From Paramagnetospirillum kuznetsovii (GTDB lineage: Bacteria > Pseudomonadota > Alphaproteobacteria > Rhodospirillales > Magnetospirillaceae), in assembly GCF_003284725.1 (NCBI RefSeq), contig NZ_PGTO01000003.1, positions 317,139 through 381,138 on the forward strand: a stretch of DNA of 64,000 nucleotides, given 5' to 3'. Each line of letters starts with the position of its first letter. The stretch's first letter is position 1. Under the pieces are notes generated by a model. That model made no database searches and was not told the DNA's origin. It saw nothing but the letters and a program-made list of their open reading frames with translations. The position numbers and the translations under genes are program-made. Shown here in pieces: positions 28,372-37,635 of this stretch.

Positions 28372-29907
28372 ATGTTCGAAGCTGCCGAGTTGGGGCGAAA
28401 GATATCGCGCGACGAATTCGACGCCATGGCGCCGGAATTGCGCACCGAATTGCTGGCCTTGCAGCAGCAGCTGCGTCAGGCGGATTTCCCCGTCATCGTG
28501 CTATTCGCCGGTGTGGATGGGGCGGGCAAGAACGAGACCGTCAATCTGATCAACGAATGGATGGACCCGCGCTGGATCGTGACGCGGGCCTATGGCAAGC
28601 CGTCGGACGAGGAACGGGAGCGGCCGGAATTCTGGCGCTACTGGCGCGACCTGCCGCCCAAGGGCAAGGTCGGGCTGTTCCTGTCGTCATGGTATCATCG
28701 TCCCCTGGTGGATCGGGTCTATGGCAAGACGACGCTGGCCGAACTGGATGAAAATCTGGAACAGATCGTCCATTTCGAGAAGGCCTTGGCCGATGAAGGG
28801 GCCCTGATCCTCAAATTCTGGATGCACCTGTCGGAAAAGGCGCAGAAGAAGCGCCTGAAGGGCCTGGAAAAGGATCCCATGACCGCGTGGCAGGTCACCA
28901 AGACCGACTGGGAACATTACTGTCTTTACGACAAATTCACCTCGGCGGCCGAACGGCTGATCATGCATACCAGCAAGGGCCATGCGCCCTGGCAGATCGT
29001 CGAGGGCGCCGATTCCCGCTATCGCTCGGCGGTGGTGCTGCAAGCCCTGAAGGACGCCATCACCAAGCATCTCGCCAATCGCGAAGCGGTGAAGAAGGTC
29101 AATGCCGAGATCAAGGGCAAGGCGGCCAAGGGCAAGAAGGCGGCGGCTCCCGACGCCCTGGTGTCGCAGCCCTCGATCCTGTCCTCGTTGGACATGACCC
29201 AGAAGCTGGAAGGCCCCGACTACACCAAGGCGCTGCAGGAACAGCGGGCCAGGCTCGCCCATCTCTATCACGTGGCCAAGGAAAAGGGCGTTTCCACCGC
29301 CCTGGTGTTCGAAGGCTGGGACGCCGCAGGCAAGGGCGGCACCATCCGCCGCCTGACCAATGCGCTGAACGCCCGCGACTATCAGGTCATCCCCATCGCG
29401 GCCCCCACCGAGGAAGAACGCGCCCAGCATTATCTGTGGCGGTTCTGGCGCCATGTGGCCCGCGCCGGTCGCGTCACCGTGTTCGACCGTTCGTGGTATG
29501 GCCGGGTGCTGGTGGAACGGGTGGAAGGATTCTGCACCGAGGAGGCCTGGCGTCGCGCCTATGGCGAAATCAACGACTTCGAGGAGCAACTGACCCAGCA
29601 CGGCATCGTCATGTGCAAGTTCTGGCTTCACATCACGTCCGAGGAGCAATTGGCCCGGTTCAATTCCCGCGGCCAGATCGAATACAAGAAGTGGAAGCTG
29701 ACCGACGAGGACTGGCGCAACCGCGAAAGCTGGGGGCTCTACGAGCAGGCGGTCAACGACATGGTGGAACGCACCTCGACCTCCAACGCGCCCTGGACCC
29801 TGATCGAGGCCAATTCCAAGAACCTCGCCCGCGTCAAGGTCATGCGCACCGTCGCCGACGCCCTGGAAGCCGCCCTGGGCAAGGCGGCGAAGATCAAGAA
29901 GAAGTAA
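28372..29907 (+). CDS. pap: Polyphosphate:AMP phosphotransferase (two-domain PPK2, class II)
   Basis: 511 residues in two PPK2 domains: the first has FAGVDGAGKNETVNLI near residue 44 and FLSSWYHRPLVDRV; the second has FEGWDAAGKGGTIRRL near residue 315 and VFDRSWYGRVLVERVEGF. Tandem PPK2 proteins of this length use polyphosphate to phosphorylate AMP to ADP. The start at 28372 has GGGGGGA upstream; the longer frame runs back through the toxin-antitoxin islet and is not used. The gene end overlaps the convergent VOC gene by 14 bases. Confidence 0.93.
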   Translation: MFEAAELGRKISRDEFDAMAPELRTELLALQQQLRQADFPVIVLFAGVDGAGKNETVNLINEWMDPRWIVTRAYGKPSDEERERPEFWRYWRDLPPKGKVGLFLSSWYHRPLVDRVYGKTTLAELDENLEQIVHFEKALADEGALILKFWMHLSEKAQKKRLKGLEKDPMTAWQVTKTDWEHYCLYDKFTSAAERLIMHTSKGHAPWQIVEGADSRYRSAVVLQALKDAITKHLANREAVKKVNAEIKGKAAKGKKAAAPDALVSQPSILSSLDMTQKLEGPDYTKALQEQRARLAHLYHVAKEKGVSTALVFEGWDAAGKGGTIRRLTNALNARDYQVIPIAAPTEEERAQHYLWRFWRHVARAGRVTVFDRSWYGRVLVERVEGFCTEEAWRRAYGEINDFEEQLTQHGIVMCKFWLHITSEEQLARFNSRGQIEYKKWKLTDEDWRNRESWGLYEQAVNDMVERTSTSNAPWTLIEANSKNLARVKVMRTVADALEAALGKAAKIKKK

Positions 29908-30733
29908 TCATCTCGATGAAGATGCCGCAGGCCTCGGATGGGGCGATGCGGATGGTTCCGGCGGCGTCGCGACTGAAAGCGACGCCGTTGGCGTTCAGAA
30001 CCCTGGCGGCGGCTTCGGTGTCGGCCACCTTGATGGTCATGGCGACCATGGCGGGCGGCGCGGGCGGTTCTTCCTCGTCGGCTTCCGGGTGCAACTGGTC
30101 GAGATCCTCGGGCCGACACAGGAACACCAGCCCCTTCCCGGTGTGAATGGTCACGGTTTCGTCGGTGGCGGTGGAGGCCGCCGGTCCGATCAGGCTGTCC
30201 CAGGCGGGCATCAAGCCGATGGGATCGGCCACCAGGGCGGTGACGGAGGCGACGGCGCGGGCGCCGTTGGCATGCTCGGTCCAGCCGGGCTGGCGCAGGA
30301 TCTCGGGCGTCAGATGCTGGCACAGGAACGAGCCCACCCCCGGCGTGGTGTCCGGCGGCAGCGGAGCGGCCTTGAAGCGGGCCATGGTCGCACCCTGGGC
30401 GGTCGCCACCGCCCGCGACAGGTTGCCCGGCGCCTCCACCCCCAGGCGAAGACAATCGGCCTCCGCGTTCTCGGTGGCGAAGACCAGCCCCATCAGCCCT
30501 TCGCGTTGGGCGGTGAAGGCACGAACCCGGTCGGCCGGTCCACCCTCGCCCGCCGCCGCCAGCAGCTCCAGATAATCACTGTCGAACATGACGCAATAAT
30601 TGGCGGTGCCCCATTCGGCGTGGCTGCCCCGCGACGTCAGGGTGAAGCCCAGGGTCCGAAAGGTCTCGGCGGCGGCGTCCAGGTCGCGCACCGCGATGAT
30701 GACGTGGTCCAGTCCGGTGATGTGGCTGCGCAT
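29894..30733 (-). CDS. VOC family (glyoxalase-like domain) protein
   Basis: 279 residues. The N-terminal GLDHVIIAVRDLDAAAETFRTLGF is a clear VOC motif, and a second module from about residue 150 ends with VADTEAAARVLNANGVAF. The architecture matches Glyoxalase_3-type proteins of unknown substrate. It converges with pap, the last 14 bases overlapping. Confidence 0.85.
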   Translation of the reverse strand: MRSHITGLDHVIIAVRDLDAAAETFRTLGFTLTSRGSHAEWGTANYCVMFDSDYLELLAAAGEGGPADRVRAFTAQREGLMGLVFATENAEADCLRLGVEAPGNLSRAVATAQGATMARFKAAPLPPDTTPGVGSFLCQHLTPEILRQPGWTEHANGARAVASVTALVADPIGLMPAWDSLIGPAASTATDETVTIHTGKGLVFLCRPEDLDQLHPEADEEEPPAPPAMVAMTIKVADTEAAARVLNANGVAFSRDAAGTIRIAPSEACGIFIEMITSS

Positions 30734-30749
30734 GGCGGTCCTCTTAGGG

Positions 30750-30805
30750 GCGGGCGGGACGCCCGCGCTCCAAGACTATGTGCGGAGCGCGGGCGTCCCG
30801 CCCGC
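30750..30805. repeat. Two family A repeats in inverted orientation
   Basis: GCGGGCGGGACGCCCGCGCTCC (30750-30771) and GGAGCGCGGGCGTCCCGCCCGC (30784-30805) face each other across 12 bases, forming a near-perfect long hairpin. They fill the gap between the tyrC stop and the VOC gene start. Similar facing pairs are at 58673-58734 and 59405-59466. Confidence 0.9.
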
Positions 30806-31690
30806 TCAAGCCTGTTTGGCGTCGATGATGGCGCGGCGGATGGCGCGGGTCTCGGTGAAGCGCTTTTGCAGCACCTCGCCCTCGCCCCAGCGGATGGAGC
30901 GTTGCAGCGCCGTCAGATCCTCGGTGAAGCGTTGCAGCACTTCGAGGACCGCCTCGCGGTTATTCAGGAAGACGTCGCGCCACATGATGGGGTCCGATGC
31001 GGCGATACGGGTGAAGTCGCGGAAGCCCGAGGCGGAGAACTTGATCACCTCTTGCTGCATATGGCCTTCCAGGTCGTTGGCGGTGCCCACGATGGTATAA
31101 GCGATCAAGTGCGGCAGATGCGAGGTGATGGCCAGTACCTTGTCGTGGTGATGGGGATCCATGATCTCCACCTCCGAGCCGACGCCCTTCCACAGGGCCA
31201 CCACCTTGTCGACGGCCTTTTGGTCGCTGCCGGGCAAGGGGGTCAGGATCTGCCAGCGGCCCTCGAACAACTCGGCGAAGCCGCTTTCCGGGCCGGAATG
31301 CTCGGTACCGGCGATGGGGTGGCCGGGAACGAATGTGACGCCATCGGGCAAAGACGGCATCAGGTCGCGGATCACCGCCAGCTTGACCGAGCCCACATCG
31401 GTGATGATGGCACCCGCCTTCAGATATGGCCCGATGGCCTCGCCCACCGCCTGGGTGGCGCCCACCGGCGCTCCGATGACGATCAGGTCGGCCTCGGGAA
31501 TCGCCTGGGCCGGGTCGTCGGTGGCCTGGTCGACCACCGACAGCGCCAGCGCCGCCGTCCGCGCCTTCTCGCTGATATCCAGCGCGATCAGCTTTTCGGC
31601 CAAGCCGTGCTTGCGGACGGCGCGGGCCAGCGACGAGCCGATCAGGCCGATGCCGATGAAACAGACCGTCTTGAACAGGGGAGAACTCAT
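30806..31690 (-). CDS. tyrC: Prephenate/arogenate dehydrogenase
   Basis: 294 residues. The NAD-binding CFIGIGLIGSSLARAVRKHG is followed by DVGSVKLAVIRDL and FVPGHPIAGTEHSGPESGF near residue 118, the prephenate dehydrogenase signature with its catalytic histidine. It makes the tyrosine precursor. It is the third gene of a chorismate mutase-hisC-tyrC run. The gap to hisC holds a family C repeat. Confidence 0.92.
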   Translation of the reverse strand: MSSPLFKTVCFIGIGLIGSSLARAVRKHGLAEKLIALDISEKARTAALALSVVDQATDDPAQAIPEADLIVIGAPVGATQAVGEAIGPYLKAGAIITDVGSVKLAVIRDLMPSLPDGVTFVPGHPIAGTEHSGPESGFAELFEGRWQILTPLPGSDQKAVDKVVALWKGVGSEVEIMDPHHHDKVLAITSHLPHLIAYTIVGTANDLEGHMQQEVIKFSASGFRDFTRIAASDPIMWRDVFLNNREAVLEVLQRFTEDLTALQRSIRWGEGEVLQKRFTETRAIRRAIIDAKQA

Positions 31691-31694
31691 ATTT

Positions 31695-31787
31695 TGTCCC
31701 TCAAGCGCCGGGCGGGTGCTCGCGCACCCTTGGCTCCTACGCTTCGCTTCGGGGCGCGCAATGCGCCCGCGCTCGGCCGTGCCTCGC
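31695..31787. repeat. Family C repeat in the hisC-tyrC gap
   Basis: TGTCCCTCAAGCGCCGGGCGGG begins the element, followed by palindromic TGCTCGCGCACC and a GC-rich tail. A copy with 21 of 22 identical bases at its start lies inside fdsA (53906-53927), where it is read as protein. Confidence 0.75.
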
Positions 31788-32879
31788 TCATCCCTTGACG
31801 AACTCCCGCAGGGTATCGACCACGATCTGATTTTCTTCGCCGGTGCCGATGGTGATACGGAGCGAATCGCCCAGGCCGTAAGCGCCCATGGCGCGCACGA
31901 TCACCCCCTTGGAGCGCAGGAATTTGTCGGCGGCGGTGGCGTCCTTGCCCTCGCCCGCCGGGAAGCGCACCAGGATGAAGTTGCCCACCGAGGGGACCAC
32001 GGTCAGGCCCAGCTTGGTCACCTGCTCGCTCAGCCAGGGCAGCCAGTAGTCGTTATGGCGCTTGCACAGCTCGGCGTAGTCCTTGTCCTCGAAGGCGGCC
32101 AGTCCGGCGGCCAGGGCGGCCGAGCCCACGTTGAAGGGGTTCCGCACCCGGTTCAGCACGCCGATGATGTTCTCCGGCCCATAGGCCCAGCCCAGGCGCA
32201 GGCCGCCCAGGGCGAACATCTTGGAGAAGGTGCGGCAGACGATGGTGTTGTCGCCCGCGTCCACCAGTTCGTTGCCTTCGGTGTAGTCGTTGCGCGAGAC
32301 GAACTCGGCATAGGCGGCATCGATCACCAGCAGGATGTGGGGCGGCAGACCGGCGCGCAGGCGGGCTACTTCCGAGGCCGGGATATAGGTGCCGGTCGGG
32401 TTGTTGGGATTGGCCAGGAAGACGATCTTGGTCTTGGGCGTCACCGCCTTCAGCAGATTGTCCACATTGGCGGTCAGATCCACTTCCGGCGCGGTCACCG
32501 GAGTGGCGCCACAGGCCTTGGCGGCGATGGCGTACATCAGGAAGCCGTGGGCCGAATACAGCACCTCGTCGCCGGGGCCGGAATAGGCGCGGCACAGAAT
32601 GCCCAGCAGTTCATCCGATCCGGCGCCACAGACGATACGGGCGGGGTCAAGGCCGTAGCGGGCGCCGATGGCCATGCGCAGGCTTTCCGCGCCGCCGTCG
32701 GGATAGCGGTGGATTTCGCCGGCCATGGCCTTCATGGCCTCCATGGCCTTGGGGCTCGGCCCCAGGGCGCCTTCGTTGGACGACAGCTTGATGGTGCGGC
32801 TGACGCCTTCGATGGCCGATTCGCCTCCCACATAGGGGCGGATATCCATGATGCCGGGGCGGGGCGCGGGAGCGGTCAC
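31788..32879 (-). CDS. hisC: Histidinol-phosphate/aromatic aminotransferase
   Basis: 363 residues, fold type I PLP enzyme. KLSSNEGALGPSPKAMEA near residue 31, FLANPNNPTGTYIP near 155, YAEF, and the PLP-lysine region TFSKMFALGGLRLGWAYG near 220 are HisC-type. The start is a GTG at 32879 with AGGAG eight bases upstream. Its position between chorismate mutase and tyrC suggests it transaminates prephenate or aryl pyruvates as well as, or instead of, imidazole acetol phosphate. Confidence 0.92.
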   Translation of the reverse strand: MTAPAPRPGIMDIRPYVGGESAIEGVSRTIKLSSNEGALGPSPKAMEAMKAMAGEIHRYPDGGAESLRMAIGARYGLDPARIVCGAGSDELLGILCRAYSGPGDEVLYSAHGFLMYAIAAKACGATPVTAPEVDLTANVDNLLKAVTPKTKIVFLANPNNPTGTYIPASEVARLRAGLPPHILLVIDAAYAEFVSRNDYTEGNELVDAGDNTIVCRTFSKMFALGGLRLGWAYGPENIIGVLNRVRNPFNVGSAALAAGLAAFEDKDYAELCKRHNDYWLPWLSEQVTKLGLTVVPSVGNFILVRFPAGEGKDATAADKFLRSKGVIVRAMGAYGLGDSLRITIGTGEENQIVVDTLREFVKG

Positions 32880-32918
32880 TGGTTGGACTCCTGGAATGGA
32901 CGTAAGGGAAGGACGGGA

Positions 32919-33794
32919 TTAGGAAATGGCTTCGGCCGCCAGCGGGGTGGCATAGCCGCCGATCACCGAAACATGGCTGATGGGATCCTTGGGAGCCACC
33001 AAGGCCACCAGCCGGGGGTCGGCGGCGGTGACATGGCCGAGAATCTCCACCATGTGCAGCCAGACCGCGCCGTGGCGGTAGATGGCCAGCAGTTGCGCCG
33101 GTTCCAGCCCGCCGGCCGACAGCACGGCGCGCAGGCGGTCGCGACTGACCTCGGGGCCGGTTTCCAGCACCAGGACAGTGCGGTCGTCGCCGGTCTCGTC
33201 ATGATCGCGGCAGGCGATGACCAGGGCCTGGGGCGGCTCGGGCGAGCCCTTGGCGGGGAGCACGACGGCGAAGGGCAGCCGCGCGACCACGCGGGGCGGC
33301 TCGCCGCTGCCCACGGTCAGGCTGGCCCACCAGGGCTCTGCCTCGTCGGCGATCTCGGTGCCGGGCGTCAGGGGCACCACGCCGACGGAAGCATGGCCGT
33401 CGGCCACGGCCCGCACCACCTGACCGGCGCTGCGATAGGCGTGCAGCGGCGCCACGGTGCCGAAATGATTGCGGGCCAGCTCGACGCTGCTGGTGGAGCG
33501 GCCGACGGCGTGCACCGCCACCGAGAAGGGGCCCTGCAGGGCGACCAGCGCCCCCATGATCTCGCGCCAGATGCGCACCAGCGCCATCTTTGGGAAGGCC
33601 CCAGAATGACGGGCAAGAAGACGGCGCAGAATGCTCGCCTCGCGCCCTGGTCGCAGGGAGACGCGGCTATCGGATTTTGCGGCGGCGATATGGGCGACCA
33701 GATCCGATCTTTGCATCAACAGGTCGTGAATCGACTCGTCGATACAGTCGATTTTCCGGCGAAGCTGGTCGAGATTGGCGCTGTCCTGGCTCAT
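32919..33794 (-). CDS. Chorismate mutase with C-terminal domain of uncertain function
   Basis: 291 residues. Residues 1-90 are an AroQ-type chorismate mutase: LDQLRRKIDCIDESIHDLLMQRSDLV and then RPGREASILRRLL. The remaining about 200 residues (from FSVAVHAVGRSTSSVELARNHFG) have the general alternation of a prephenate dehydratase-like lobe followed by a possible ACT-like region (GHVTAADPRLVALVAPKDPISHVSVIGGYATPL). I cannot see the TRF-type motif expected for active prephenate dehydratase, so a second activity is doubtful. It heads the hisC-tyrC operon. Confidence 0.8.
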   Translation of the reverse strand: MSQDSANLDQLRRKIDCIDESIHDLLMQRSDLVAHIAAAKSDSRVSLRPGREASILRRLLARHSGAFPKMALVRIWREIMGALVALQGPFSVAVHAVGRSTSSVELARNHFGTVAPLHAYRSAGQVVRAVADGHASVGVVPLTPGTEIADEAEPWWASLTVGSGEPPRVVARLPFAVVLPAKGSPEPPQALVIACRDHDETGDDRTVLVLETGPEVSRDRLRAVLSAGGLEPAQLLAIYRHGAVWLHMVEILGHVTAADPRLVALVAPKDPISHVSVIGGYATPLAAEAIS

Positions 33795-33932
33795 GGGGTT
33801 TCGTCTGCGATCCGAAAACTCTATCCAAGACGGTTAGATGTAGTTCGGGAGCGCCCGGAAATCAAAGAAAACATTGACAGTTCCGACCCGCGACCATAGC
33901 TAATCCTCTCCCCGCTTTTGCCAAGCGAGCCC

Positions 33933-35114
33933 ATGACCGTGTCCGACCCCGTTTCCGAGTCCAGTTCCGCCGCCCCCGACCGCAAGGTCGAATTGGGGCG
34001 CGACCGGCCGATTCGGCTGGATTGCGGGGTCGAGATCGGGCCGATCACCGTCGCCTATCAGACCTATGGACGGCTCAATGCCGACAAGTCCAACGCCATC
34101 CTGATCTGTCACGCCCTGACCGGTGATCACTACGTGGCCGATCCCCACCCCATCACCGGCAAGCCGGGCTGGTGGAGCGAATTGGTCGGGCCGGGACGGC
34201 TGTTCGACACCGACCGCTATTTCCTGATCTGCTCCAATGTGCTGGGCGGCTGCATGGGCACCACCGGCCCCATGGAGATCAATCCGGCCACCGGCCAGCC
34301 CTGGGGCCTTGGCTTTCCCGTCATCACCATCGGCGACATGGTGCAGGTCCAGGCCCGCCTGATCGACCATCTGGGCATCGGCCAGCTGTTTTGCGTGGTG
34401 GGCGGCTCCATGGGCGGCATGCAGGTGCTGGAATGGGCGCAAAGCTACCCCGACCGGGTGTTCTCGGCCATCCCCATCGCGGCCGCCGCCCGCCATTCCG
34501 CCCAGAACATCGCCTTCCACGAAGTGGGGCGCCAGGCCATCGTCGCCGATCCCGATTGGTGCGACGGCAATTATCTCCTAGAGGGCAAGCGCCCCCATCG
34601 CGGCCTTGCGGTGGCGCGCATGGCGGCTCATATCACCTATCTGTCGGAACCGGCGCTGCACCAGAAGTTCGGGCGCAATCTGCAGAACCGCGAGGCGGTG
34701 GCCTATGGCTTCGACGCCGACTTCCAGGTGGAAAGCTATCTGCGCCACCAGGGGTCGACCTTCGTCGACCGGTTCGACGCCAATTCCTATCTCTACATCA
34801 CGCGGGCCATGGACTATTTCGATCTGGCGGCCGAAAACGGCGGCGTTCTGGCCAATGCCTTTCGCGGCACCCGCACCCGCTTCTGCGTGGTCTCCTTCAC
34901 CAGCGACTGGCTGTTTCCCACCGCCGAAAGCCGCGCCGTGGTGCATGCCCTGAACGCCGTGGCGGCCAATGTCAGTTTCGTGGAAATCCGCTCGGACAAG
35001 GGCCACGACGCCTTCTTGCTGGACGAGCCGGAATTCCATGCCACCCTGACCGGCTTTCTGAACGGCGCCGCCGCCCATCGCGGCCTGCCTGGTCGCGGGG
35101 GTGCTTCCCAATGA
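33933..35114 (+). CDS. metX: Homoserine O-acetyltransferase
   Basis: 393 residues of the alpha/beta hydrolase class: [37 protein letters not shown], the nucleophile elbow [14 protein letters not shown] near residue 163, and the late SDWLFPT aspartate and [11 protein letters not shown] histidine. It activates homoserine for methionine synthesis. The start ATG at 33933 is five codons after an alternative TTG. A perfect TTGACA (33874-33879) lies upstream, with a weak -10 17 bases later. Confidence 0.95.
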   Translation: MTVSDPVSESSSAAPDRKVELGRDRPIRLDCGVEIGPITVAYQTYGRLNADKSNAILICHALTGDHYVADPHPITGKPGWWSELVGPGRLFDTDRYFLICSNVLGGCMGTTGPMEINPATGQPWGLGFPVITIGDMVQVQARLIDHLGIGQLFCVVGGSMGGMQVLEWAQSYPDRVFSAIPIAAAARHSAQNIAFHEVGRQAIVADPDWCDGNYLLEGKRPHRGLAVARMAAHITYLSEPALHQKFGRNLQNREAVAYGFDADFQVESYLRHQGSTFVDRFDANSYLYITRAMDYFDLAAENGGVLANAFRGTRTRFCVVSFTSDWLFPTAESRAVVHALNAVAANVSFVEIRSDKGHDAFLLDEPEFHATLTGFLNGAAAHRGLPGRGGASQ

Positions 35115-35148
35115 TGATGCCCAGCAGCTCCGAAGGAGCGCGGTTCAA

Positions 35149-35781
35149 ATGATGATGGTGGTCGGCAACGGCAATCTGCGCGTCGATCTGAAGCTGATCG
35201 CCGACATGGTGGAGCCCGGCTCCCGCGTGCTGGACGTGGGCTGCGGCGAGGGCGCCCTGCTGGACTGGCTGGGCAAGACCAAGAATGTGGACGGGCGTGG
35301 CATCGAACTGTCCATGGCGGGCGTGTCGGCGGCGGTGTCGCACGGCTTGTCGGTGATCCAGGGCGATGCCGACACCGATCTGAAGGATTATCCGTCCGGC
35401 GCCTTCGACTACGTCATCCTCAGCCAGACCCTGCAGGCGACCTACGAGCCCAAGACGGTGCTGAGCCATATGCTGCGCATCGGGCGGCGGGCCATCGTGT
35501 CGTTTCCCAATTTCGGCCATTGGCGGGTGCGCATGCATCTGCTGTTCCGGGGCGCCATGCCGGTGACCGACACCCTGGCCTATGAATGGTTCGACACGCC
35601 CAACATCCACTTCTGCACCATCCGCGACTTTCTCAGCCTGTGTCGCGGGCTGGGGATCACGGTGGAAAGGAGCATTCCGCTGGACCGCGAGGGCAAGGTG
35701 CTGCCGCTGCCCAGCTGTGACGGCATCGCCAACCTGTTCGCCGACCAGGGACTGTTCGTGCTGTCGCGGGCGGCTCAGTAA
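35149..35781 (+). CDS. metW: Methionine biosynthesis protein MetW (methyltransferase fold)
   Basis: 210 residues. The SAM-binding VLDVGCGEGALLDWLG is followed by QGDADTDLKDYPSGAFDYVILSQTLQATYEP and VSFPNFGHWRVRMHLL, all conserved in MetW. MetX and MetW are normally co-transcribed and form a functional pair. The start is the first of three ATGs at 35149, with AAGGAG at 35133-35138. Confidence 0.94.
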   Translation: MMMVVGNGNLRVDLKLIADMVEPGSRVLDVGCGEGALLDWLGKTKNVDGRGIELSMAGVSAAVSHGLSVIQGDADTDLKDYPSGAFDYVILSQTLQATYEPKTVLSHMLRIGRRAIVSFPNFGHWRVRMHLLFRGAMPVTDTLAYEWFDTPNIHFCTIRDFLSLCRGLGITVERSIPLDREGKVLPLPSCDGIANLFADQGLFVLSRAAQ

Positions 35782-35788
35782 TCTTCGC

Positions 35789-37471
35789 TCACGCCGCCGC
35801 GCGATTTTCGTTAATTGCGGCCAGGAAGCCCTCGACCTCGCGACGCAGCGCGTCGGCCTGGTCGGTCAATTCACCGGCGGCGGCCAGGACGTCGTTGGCG
35901 GTTGCCCCGGCCTGTCGCGCCGCCTCGCTCACCTCGGCGATATTGCTGGAGACCTCGCTGGTTCCGGCCGAGGCCTGCTCGAGGCTGCGGGCGATTTCGG
36001 TAGTGGCGGCGGTTTGCTGGACCACGGCTTCCGCCACGGTTCCCGAAATGCTGTCCATATCGGTGATGGTGCGCACGATGGCGCCGATGGCGTCGGCCGC
36101 GTTCTCGGCGGCGGACTGGACCTGAAGAATCTGGGATGAGATCTCGTCCGTCGCCCGCGACGTCTGGTTGGCCAGCGTCTTGACCTCGCCCGCGACCACG
36201 GCGAAGCCCTTACCGGCCTCTCCCGCCCTGGCGGCCTCGATGGTGGCGTTCAGCGCCAGCAGATTGGTCTGGGCGGCGATGTCGTTGATGAGGCTGACCA
36301 CCTCGCCGATCCGGCTTGCCGCCGATGTCAGTCCGCCGACGATTTCGCTGCCGCGTCCGGCCTCGTCCACGGCGGTCTTGGCGCAGGCGGTCGAGACATC
36401 CACCTGACGGGCGATTTCCGACTCGGAGGCGTGGAGTTCCTCGGTTGCGGCCGCCACGGTCTGCACGCTCATGGCGGCCTGATTGGCGGCGGCGGCCACG
36501 GTGGCCGATTGCTGCGAGGTTTGCTCCGCCACCGCCGACATGGTCTGGCTGGTGGTCTGCAATTGGATGGCGGCGGCGCTGACCGACTTGATCACGCCGG
36601 AAACCTTGGTGTCGAATTCCGAGGCCAACTGTTCCAGGCGACGCTGGCGAGCGGTGTCGGCCTCCTGACGCCGGGTCTTTTCGGCGGCGGCCTCGGCGGC
36701 GGCCTCGATATGCTTGCGAAAGACCATCAGGCCGCGCGCCAGGGCGCCGATCTCGTCGGTGCGTTCGGTGTGATGGATTTCCGCTGTGCGGTCATCCCGA
36801 GTCAACCGGTCGAGGGTTGTGGTGACGTCGCCCATGGGGCCGGTGATGCCACGCCCGACCCGGGCGGCGATCAGCCAAACCACGGACAGAATCACCAGGG
36901 CGGCGAGCCCGAACTCGACGGCGCGATTGCGAAAGGCGGCTCCCACGTCGTCGATGTAGATTCCGCTGCCGACCACCCAGCCCCAAGGGGCGAAGCCCTG
37001 GACATAGGATAGCTTTCTGACCGGTTCGGTGCCGCCGGGCTTGGGCCAGTCGTAGTAGACGAAGCCGGCGCCCTTGGCCTTCACCACCGCGTTCATGTCC
37101 TGGAAGAACAGCTTGCCGTCGGTGTCCTTCATGCCGCTGATATCGGTGCCCACCAGTTTGCGGTTGGGGTGGGCCAGCATGACGGAATCGGCACTGCGGT
37201 GAACCCACAGATACTCGCTTGCCTCGTAGCGCAGGCGGTCCATGGCGGACAGCGCGGCGGCCTGGGCGTCGTCGCGGCTCATACGGCCCGAGCGTTCCTG
37301 ATCCTCGAACCAAGCCAGAAGAGACGTCCCGACCTCGACGATATGCCGTGTCTTGACTTCGCGATCGTCCAGAAGATCTTGTCGGGTCTGAATCAGGCTG
37401 GCGGCAACAACCGTAAGAATACCACAAAGGGCCGTTGCGACGATCAGTCGCAGACGCATAGAAATCCGCAT
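35789..37471 (-). CDS. Methyl-accepting chemotaxis protein, single Cache sensor
   Basis: 560 residues. TM1 near 8-27, then a periplasmic sCache_2 domain ([24 protein letters not shown] and [21 protein letters not shown]), TM2 near 188-206, HAMP, and a signalling hairpin with [20 protein letters not shown]. The ligand is unknown; sCache_2 often binds small organic acids. It is convergent with metW, with only seven bases between stops. Confidence 0.93.
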   Translation of the reverse strand: MRISMRLRLIVATALCGILTVVAASLIQTRQDLLDDREVKTRHIVEVGTSLLAWFEDQERSGRMSRDDAQAAALSAMDRLRYEASEYLWVHRSADSVMLAHPNRKLVGTDISGMKDTDGKLFFQDMNAVVKAKGAGFVYYDWPKPGGTEPVRKLSYVQGFAPWGWVVGSGIYIDDVGAAFRNRAVEFGLAALVILSVVWLIAARVGRGITGPMGDVTTTLDRLTRDDRTAEIHHTERTDEIGALARGLMVFRKHIEAAAEAAAEKTRRQEADTARQRRLEQLASEFDTKVSGVIKSVSAAAIQLQTTSQTMSAVAEQTSQQSATVAAAANQAAMSVQTVAAATEELHASESEIARQVDVSTACAKTAVDEAGRGSEIVGGLTSAASRIGEVVSLINDIAAQTNLLALNATIEAARAGEAGKGFAVVAGEVKTLANQTSRATDEISSQILQVQSAAENAADAIGAIVRTITDMDSISGTVAEAVVQQTAATTEIARSLEQASAGTSEVSSNIAEVSEAARQAGATANDVLAAAGELTDQADALRREVEGFLAAINENRAAA

Positions 37472-37579
37472 GGTCCCATCCCCTGCCCACTTGATTGCCG
37501 GGCCTTTTGGCGCCGCCCAAGCGCCAGCCTCTTATGACAAGTTCTAATTTTTCTAAACTAGCGGAAATAGGTGGTCAAA

Positions 37580-37635
37580 TGCTGATTTAGCCAGCATACC
37601 CTTTAGGGTATGACACAACCAATACCAAGGTATTG
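37580..37635. repeat. Cluster of three small palindromes
   Basis: GCTGATTTAGCCAGC, CATACCCTTTAGGGTATG (37595-37612) and CAATACCAAGGTATTG (37620-37635) follow one another directly after the stop of the sensor kinase. Two share the ATACC/GGTAT arm. They may act as a terminator for the minus-strand operon although there is no T-run. Confidence 0.7.

Noticed and set aside
33795..33932. SAM-II riboswitch upstream of metX
   Set aside because: Expected in some alphaproteobacteria, but the 138-base leader does not show the conserved pseudoknot sequences; only a TTGACA promoter element stands out.
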